Positions 57,851 to 64,000 of a DNA stretch of 64,000 nt are shown in pieces (position 1 is the first letter of the stretch; each line of letters starts with the position of its first letter). A program made the position numbers and the translations under genes. The DNA is from Apium graveolens (Eukaryota; Streptophyta; Magnoliopsida; Apiales; Apiaceae), in contig NC_133650.1 of NCBI RefSeq assembly GCF_009905375.1, forward strand, positions 296,235,957 through 296,299,956. The letters run 5' to 3'. The notes under the pieces were generated by a model, which was not told the DNA's origin, did no database searches, and saw nothing but the letters and a program-made list of their open reading frames with translations.

Positions 57851-60346
57851 GATCTCATCAGCCACAGGCACCTATTGCAAAGGATTTCTGTAAAGGCAAG
57901 GCAATTCTCCCTAATTCTGCAAATTCTTCTGAGGGTCTGTCTGATTCTGATGATGATAGTGATAAGAATGATTCTGATACAGCTCAGCTTAAGACTGTAA
58001 TTTATGCATCTAAGAAGTCCAATGTTGGTTCTTCTTCACACTTCAATGAAAATCCATCTTATTACAGTGCTGATCCTGAGCATTTTCGACAGACAGAATG
58101 GGATTATAAATGGAGACTTGTAAATACTTTTATCTCATCTGTTGTTGGCATGCAACATATTCATCGCGCCTATGATGAAATTCAAACTCCTGATCTGAAG
58201 TTGCATCTTAAGGCCTCTACTATTTATGTTAAAGGAATTCACTTTGACCTTGATGAAATGAAGAAGTCTCATGCTACTGTCAAGGATAAAATTGATGGAT
58301 TTATGCTTCACACACCTACCTCAGCTAAAATCAAGAGTGTGAAAAATACTATTACAGATGTTGTTAAATCTCAACACAGCATGACCTCTAGACTTTCCTC
58401 CTTAGAAGATAAAGTCTCTTCTATAGCTGACAAACTGGATGCTCTGTTTTCTCTTCTTTCAAATACTGATGCCAAAAAGGGGGAGAAGATAGTTGCTATA
58501 AAATGTACACCAGATTCTATTCAGATAAAGGATAAAGATATTGATGATGATGGTGATAAGAATCCAGTTACAGACGTTCAAATTGCTTATACTGCTCAAC
58601 AACCTCAACATTCTAAGAAGACTGGTTCTTCAGGACAAAGGAAGTCTACTGGTGCTCATAAAGCTAAGCACAAGACTACTAGTAATACTCCTGAGGATGA
58701 TGATGTTACAATCTCTAATTTAACAGATGCTAAAGGGATATTCTTTCCTTACAGACATAAGGAAACAGGTGAAGAGATTATCTTTTACTACAAAGATAAG
58801 AGGTTTGAGCAAAAGAATGCTAGGAGTGCTCTTGGGTCTATAACTGAAGAATTTCCCGATCTAATAGCTGAAGAAGCAGTTATGCAACAAAAGGAGTTAA
58901 TGGCTCAAATTGAAGCTAAAGCTAACACTTCTAAAGGAAGAGGAAAAATAGGTGGAAGATCTACAAGAGGTAGAGGAAGAGGAGGAAGAGGAAGGATTTC
59001 TAAACCAAGTCAAGTGACTGCATTTAATTATGTATTTCTGAATATTCTATCCAGAGAAGGTTATGTTCCTGTACAAGGACATGAAGAAGCTGAAGAATTT
59101 CAGAAGCAGAAGAGTTGATTATTCAAAAGAAGAAAAGATCAGCCACTGACATTGATCGAGCTGATACAATAAATCAGAATGTAAATCCTGAAGCAGACAC
59201 AAATCCTGAGGTAAAAGCAGATCCTGATGCTGTGAACCTGATAACTGATTTTGACTTTGATGAGAAAATGATCGAAGCATTAAATGAGTTAGCCCTTACT
59301 ATAGTAGTCACTCCTCATATTTCAGAGGTTGATGAGAAAGAAAAAGTTGACAGAAGGGAAGCTGATCAAGCATGCAAAGATTATGTGCAGAGAGTTTTAA
59401 AATTAAATAAAGAGCTATGGCATAAATCAAAAGGGAAGATTTATGATTTGTCTACAAGTTATGCTCCTCTCAGCAAGAAGGATAAAAGATGGAAAGACAT
59501 TTATACATTTGATTATCTTAAAGGGTTCAAGCATATTGAATTTGTGTCAGCAGGGTTAATAGATTCTATTTCAGAACAGGGAGATGTTGATAAGTCCATC
59601 AAGAAACCTTCTTAGGTTGAATATACTAAAAAACTGAAACTTGTCAAATCTCGAACCAGAGGAGGAGTTGGTCATTCTGATATGGAGATTTTAAGATCTG
59701 ATCTGCTGGATACAAATACTCTGACTGAAAATCTTAGTGAAAGAGTTTCTCCTTCACATCTTGAGAAAGTTGAAGCTGTGAAGATTGTTTATAGAAAGAT
59801 AAATGATAATGATGTCAGAGAAGAGATTCTGTACTTTTTGAGGGATGGTAAAGTAAATAGCTTTACATTGCAGCAACTCTTAATGAAGACTGTGACAGAA
59901 TTGAAATACATTCACTATCTTCTTAGAGTTGAGAACAGTGTCACCAGGAATTGGTCTTTCATGTTACTTGAAGTCATCAGAAGAAGAGTCATGACAAAAG
60001 ATGATAAATACAATCGTGATTATGTTCCTGTGTACAGAACTTATACTGTCAAGAAATGAAGATGGAAAAGGGAGCTGCAGTTCTAAAAGTTTTTCTCAAC
60101 AGTCCTCGGTTATCTTTCAGTCATGATCATGAAGATGTCAGTTTAAGTTTCATGTTGATTGGTGATCTTGAGATAAACAAAAGCTCAATTTCTAAATTAA
60201 GATTAGCCATCTATCAGCTTGGAGAAGACACCAAAGAGAAGAAAGAGTTGAAGAAAAAGCTTGTTAAAATCTTAAAGGACAAGGAGGAAGAAAGAATGAA
60301 GAACTTTCTGGAAACAACTGTCAGTTATCTGAAGATACTGAAGTAA
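57851..60346 (+). pseudogene. Extra ORF of the SIRE-like element, 3' exon (acidic region, RGG box, C-terminus)
   Basis: The frame from the acceptor gives an acidic stretch (LSDSDDDSDKNDSD), a helical region (TSRLSSLEDKVSSIADKLDAL), SALGSITEEFPDLIAEEAVM and an RGG-type box of RGRGRGGRGR at about 58965-58995. After a frameshift near 59110 an open frame goes to a stop at 59615 and then resumes as DMEILRSDLLDTNTLTENL through 60057. A last short frame (60056-60346) overlaps it by four bases. Arg-Gly boxes often bind RNA. At least one stop and one shift show decay. Confidence 0.55.
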
Positions 60347-60423
60347 GCTTTACTCCTTGTGCATTTTGTAGTTGGTTTTGGCATCATTGAGAATGGAATT
60401 TATGCTTCATTACATTAAGCATA

Positions 60424-60436
60424 AATTGGGGGAGAT
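60424..60436 (+). other. Polypurine tract
   Basis: AATTGGGGGAGAT directly before the TGTTACG that opens the LTR. Confidence 0.8.
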
Positions 60437-60929
60437 TGTTACGTATTGATTCTCATTGATCAGAAGAAGCTCAGGATCTGGTTGTTCGGGTGTCATCAGT
60501 ATTTGATGTGTCGTCAAGGATTTGACACACCATCAGCATTTGGATGTCATCAGTATCTGGAGACAGTCAGCTTAGAAGATTTGTTCTGTTCCTTGTATTG
60601 TGGAGTAGATATCTTTTACGTCTGAGTTATAGGACTTTATCTATTCACCTGAAGATATGTATCAGTTTCGGTTAGCTTTTGATAATGCATATCTTAGATT
60701 GTTTAGTTCTAACTGTGTAGTATATAAACACAGTTTAGGTCATCACATTGTGTATCGATCTCGAGCATCATACGACATTGAAGCTCTCAAGAACATCAGT
60801 ATTTCTTGAGAGAGTTTTGTAACAGTTTTTATCAGAAATATAAAAAGCTGTTATATTTTATTACTTGTTCGAAACATTTATACAATTGTATCCAACCCCC
60901 TTAAACAATTGTATCTTTACTGGGCAACA
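60437..60929 (+). repeat. 3' LTR of the SIRE-like element
   Basis: About 493 bp, from TGTTACGTATTG to GGGCAACA. It has a TATA-like AGTATATAAACAC near 60719 and the CCAACCCCCTTAAACAATTG end block typical of this family. The exact right end may be 60929 or 60932. Confidence 0.8.
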
Positions 60930-61173
60930 ACATTAAAACATTTACCAATTTTTATCAAATGTTCTTTACTAATAAGTTAACATGTTCTCAATGATCTAAG
61001 GCTGCAGGAAGAAGGTTACAAACCAGCTCCCAACACACAAGGTTCTTCCATTCCAAGTTCACCAGTGCATGTTATTGAAACTATAACAGTGCACAGCTCA
61101 ACCAGAAGACTAATTATGATGACTTGGAGGTTATAAAATTTTGTTTTCAGTTTTACCTTACTTTTTTTCTAAG
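60930..61173 (+). other. Short flank with an unassigned exon-like frame
   Basis: A frame at about 61006-61135 reads LQEEGYKPAPNTQGSSIP and continues to HSSTRRLIMMTWRL. It may be an upstream exon of the RPA-like gene that follows; no family could be recognised. Confidence 0.25.
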
Positions 61174-62115
61174 TTAGAATCTATAATTACTAAAGTAAGT
61201 GAAATGCTGAGAATTACGCAGAAAACCTTTATGTGCTCCGTCAAAATATCCGCTGTAGAATAATCCGAAAACTGCTGGTATTTAAGCTGCATAAAATGTG
61301 AGGAAGATGCGTACAAGTATGAAGAAAGGTACAAATGTTCGAAATGTAGTTATATTATGCCGGTGCCTGTGAAGAGGCATAGTACAATAAATAATTATGC
61401 ATAGGTTATTTATTTTAATGTTGAGTTTAATAGTTATTCTCTGCGTCTAACCAATCAGATACAAGATTGTTGTTCTTGCTGGTGATTCCAACGAGGCTTT
61501 TAACTTTGTACTAACGGACAAGCTTGTGAAGCGTATGGTTGGCCAAACTGCAACCAAGATGATACTGGACAATCCTAAGGTAAACATAATGACTGTTTAA
61601 GTAAACTAACAGTCTTAACACCTTTTTCCAGTTTCAATATAGTTTATCAATGCTTAAAATAAAATTAATATGTAGATTGAAAATGGCTATCCCAAGAAAA
61701 TCAAAGACATTGCTGGAAAGGAAGATACATTTGTCATTCAGATAACTGACGACAATGTGAAGTTGGAAAGCCAAATCTATAAGGTCATTGACTGTTTTGA
61801 TAAAGATTATTCAATCTCTTCTCCTTTTGATGCTACAATGGCTGGCTTTGTTGTATCAAGTTCTTCTGAGGTAAACAGAGGACACATTAATGTTGTTAAT
61901 TAACTGTTTAAGGTATTCATTGTCCTAAATTATTTCTTCTTCTACTCAGAATATGGTTGATCTATCAAATCATTCTGAAACTCCCAGCTCTGTTCACTCC
62001 ACTTCGAAGAAAATAAAAATGGTATGATGCCTATTTTTTATAAGGTTTTATTCTTCATAGCTGATAATGGAATTTTCTTAAAGATGCTATAATTTTTTTT
62101 AAACAGGAAAAGTGA
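61174..62115 (+). pseudogene. RPA1-like single-strand DNA-binding protein, C-terminal exons
   Basis: Exons at 61174-61376, 61459-61579, 61676-61870, 61950-62021 and 62107-62115 (stop) encode an OB-fold/zinc-ribbon C-terminus of RPA1 type. NCWYLSCIKC and CSKCSYIMPVPVKR supply the four-cysteine ribbon, then YKIVVLAGDSNEAFNFVLTD and GYPKKIKDIAGKEDTFVIQI follow. RPA binds single-stranded DNA during replication and repair; such genes are also carried by plant Helitrons. A TAA at 61261-61263 interrupts exon 1, and the first intron would need a GC donor (AAGAG|GCATAG). The other three introns are GT-AG and in frame. The N-terminal OB folds are absent. Confidence 0.7.
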
Positions 62116-63230
62116 AAGAGGATGATGAATTCTTCGTCGGATTTGTCAACATTGCAGCATTTGTTTCAATTAGAAGGAACTATCTTTAGTTCGTAATAAG
62201 TTCTATTTGCTTTCCCATTAAGAAGATTGCTTTGATTTGCTTTTCAAACTTATTTCTTTTTAATATTGTCATAATTTCTTAATTTGTTGCGGATTCTTTG
62301 AGTAATGGAAGTTTTTAAGATTTCAAGATTTAATAATCCATTTATTTGGTATTTGTTTTACACTGCATATTTGACGTAATAGAGTAAGATCAACAATAAT
62401 TGTCTTTGCCAACAAATAAATCGCTCTAAGTTATAACATCCCAGACCTCTTCTTTTCATAAGAGGATCTGCCACGTATTGATTAACTAATTCATAGTGGA
62501 AGTATATATATTTCTCTGTTGAATTTTATTAGTTGTAACGGAATAATTCCGATATGTGGTCAATAATCCACACAATCTATTAAACTTGCTTTTCTTCCTC
62601 CATTTTATCCGAATACTTATACTTATATAGTTTTTGTCTAATTAGTTATATTTTTCTAATCTCCGTATATCACATATAAAGAAGTGTACAAAAGCTAAGA
62701 ATATGTTATATACTTATATAGTGTTTGTGAAAAATAGTAGTTTCTCTTACCATTATTATGTAAGAGTTCAAAAGTTTGGTCATGTATCCATACAATCTAT
62801 TGATCTTGCTTTTACTGTTCCTTCTACATGTATACTTATATAGTGTTTGTGTAAAATAGTAGTATTATGGTAATCTCTGTCAATCATAGAAAAATTAGTG
62901 TAAAAAAGTGAGAATGACATATATCTTTAACTCTATGATGTCCATACTTTAAGATCAATACGATAGACACATTATATTATTTTTACATTTTACATATAGC
63001 TTATGACTTTATAGTTTTTTGTAGTTAATCAGAAATTGTAAACATATGATAAAATAGTCATCAAAATACATGTATTCCATTTTAGGTGTCAAAATGTACT
63101 CATAATTTTAAATTTATATAATATAGAAAGAAAGATAAACTACAACAATAGAATTTCTAACTACTCTGCAAAAATATAACAACAAAGATAAAATAATCCA
63201 AGTTACACAAAGCGTGCACTTCTTTATATA

Positions 63231-63256
63231 TTCTTGAGATACATGTATCTCAAGAA
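63231..63256. repeat. Perfect 26-bp palindrome
   Basis: Two 13-base arms centred on ACATGT (half TTCTTGAGATACA) with no loop. It lies about 305 bp past the stop codon of the B3 gene. Confidence 0.9.
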
Positions 63257-63312
63257 ACTACCATTGTTTGTGTAAAATAGTAGTTTCTCTTACCATAAAA
63301 TAACAACAAATA

Positions 63313-63442
63313 TAACTATTTTATCGTGACGGGCACTCTTACATAATATAGTAATTAAAATAATCCAACAAAGATAATATATTCTTTGTGTAAAATAGTA
63401 ATTAAATTCCAACAAAGCGTGCCCGTCACGATAAAGTAGTTA
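63313..63442. repeat. 29-nt inverted repeat around a 73-bp loop
   Basis: The arms at 63313-63340 and 63414-63442 pair over TAACTA-TTTATCGTGACGGGCAC with about two mismatches. On the minus strand the pair would sit in or just past the 3' UTR of the B3 gene. Confidence 0.8.
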
Positions 63443-63560
63443 CACAACCATAATAACGTAACATGTTATGAAAACATGATGAGAAGGAAAAACAGTAGTC
63501 TGACACATTAACAGAACTGAAAAAACATAGTCTTAAAGCGGCTTATGTAGGAAAAACATC

Positions 63561-64000
63561 TCAAGGCCTGTGTGGGAAAGTCACTAGAAAAACTGTTGCC
63601 TGATCTTCTTCCAACAATTCAAAGACAACTGTTTCATGTAATGAGATATGATTGTCTCTAGCAAACTGATTCCAACCACTTGAAAATCTATACATTTTCT
63701 GTGATTTGACAACACCGACATACCAACTCCCGGCAGTAGTTCTCAAATTTACCATGTCGCCAGCTTTCAGTTTGCCATTTGGTGGTTCAATGTAGCTCGG
63801 GATATACTACAATAGAGATGTAAAAAATAAGTACAAGTCAAAGTATTAAAAAAACTTGGGCAACTGTGTTATAAAATTTTGTAAAATATTTCCGTACCAC
63901 TCCATGAGATGTGTTGTCCACATTGGATGCTGCCATAACATGGGTAAAAGTCATGTTCTCATTGTTGTGAACATCAACTTCCAGGTTAACAGGAAGTTGA
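63561..64000 (-). CDS. B3-domain protein, C-terminal exons (partial)
   Basis: Two exons of a minus-strand gene that continues beyond the right edge: 64000-63898 and 63806-63561, joined over a 91-bp GT-AG intron in phase 0. The product has TFTHVMAASNVDNTSHGV, then IPSYIEPPNGKLKAGDMVNL, SWYVGVVKSQKMYRFSSGWNQFARDN and HETVVFELLEED. This is a complete B3 DNA-binding domain ending the protein (stop at 63561). The GW-x-F-x-RDN block is the usual core. B3 proteins are nuclear, sequence-specific transcription factors; the REM group often has several B3 domains. The N-terminal part is not seen, so the group cannot be fixed. Confidence 0.85.

Larger units (their letters stand above)
51100..60929 (+). 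mobile_element. SIRE-like Copia retrotransposon, 5'-truncated
   Basis: GAG-pre-integrase, integrase, RT, RNase H, a large extra ORF region, a polypurine tract and the 3' LTR follow in order. gag, protease and the 5' LTR are missing on the left. It is related to but diverged from the minus-strand copy at 2461-9992. Several stops and frameshifts show decay. Confidence 0.87.
62116..63560. other. Intergenic, AT-rich, with local repeats
   Basis: A diverged duplication of about 235 bp is visible (the TATACTTATATAGTGTTTGTG block near 62710 and 62830, and CAATCTATT...CTTGCTTTT near 62575 and 62800). TTTGTGTAAAATAGTAGTTTCT recurs near 63265 and, shorter, near 63385. The palindrome and inverted repeat listed separately lie at the right. 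No gene seen. Confidence 0.5.

Noticed and set aside
1..64000. tRNA or rRNA genes
   Set aside because: No cloverleaf or rRNA-like sequence was recognised by reading; a covariance-model scan would be needed to exclude a divergent one.

Overview
This is nuclear DNA from a flowering plant. The evidence is AT-rich sequence, GT-AG spliced genes, nested Ty3/Gypsy and Ty1/Copia LTR retrotransposons, Helitrons with plant-type ends, Stowaway-like MITEs, a CACTA element, a gibberellin 2-oxidase-like gene and a plant B3-domain gene. The retrotransposon lineages (Athila-like, SIRE-like) and the gene set fit a eudicot with a transposon-rich genome. The species cannot be named from the sequence alone.

Positions 1-25855 are a nested stack of LTR retrotransposons. 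The 3' end of an Athila-like element (1-2460, + strand) sits inside a SIRE-like Copia element (2461-9992, - strand). That element in turn sits in the 3' end of another Copia element (9993-11543, + strand). A further probable Copia LTR (about 11549-12528) abuts the gag of a decayed Athila-like element (12529-13134 plus 24315-25855). That element was split by a young, full-length Athila-like element (13135-24314, - strand) flanked by the 5-bp target duplication ACGCT. The young element has gag, protease, RT/RNase H/integrase and a 390-residue extra ORF. The extra ORF has its own TATA box and a GC-rich repeat module that is also found in the LTR promoters.

Positions 25856-42362 hold the main gene space. 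There are a TCGAG-rich patch, a small Helitron (26583-27108), a three-exon C20-type gibberellin 2-oxidase-like gene on the minus strand (coding 27971-29805) with probable 5' UTR exons about 4.6 kb upstream, three MITEs, a 523-bp tandem duplication, a second Helitron and AT-rich intergenic DNA.

Positions 42363-48749 are a decayed CACTA (En/Spm) region with TNP2, DUF4218, DUF4216 and better-preserved Ulp1-like exons. It is followed by a perfect (CTT)119 microsatellite (48817-49174) and a Tekay/Del-like solo LTR (about 49680-51080).

Positions 51100-60929 are the 3' part of a second, plus-strand SIRE-like element: integrase, RT, RNase H, a 4.7-kb decayed extra ORF with its own TATA box, a probable intron and an RGG box, then the 3' LTR. 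The right edge has an RPA1-like OB-fold/zinc-ribbon pseudogene (61174-62115, +), an AT-rich stretch with a perfect 26-bp palindrome and a 29-nt inverted repeat, and the 3' end of a B3-domain gene on the minus strand (63561 to beyond 64000).

Only the gibberellin oxidase gene and the B3 gene look like functional host genes. Almost everything else is mobile DNA or its remains.
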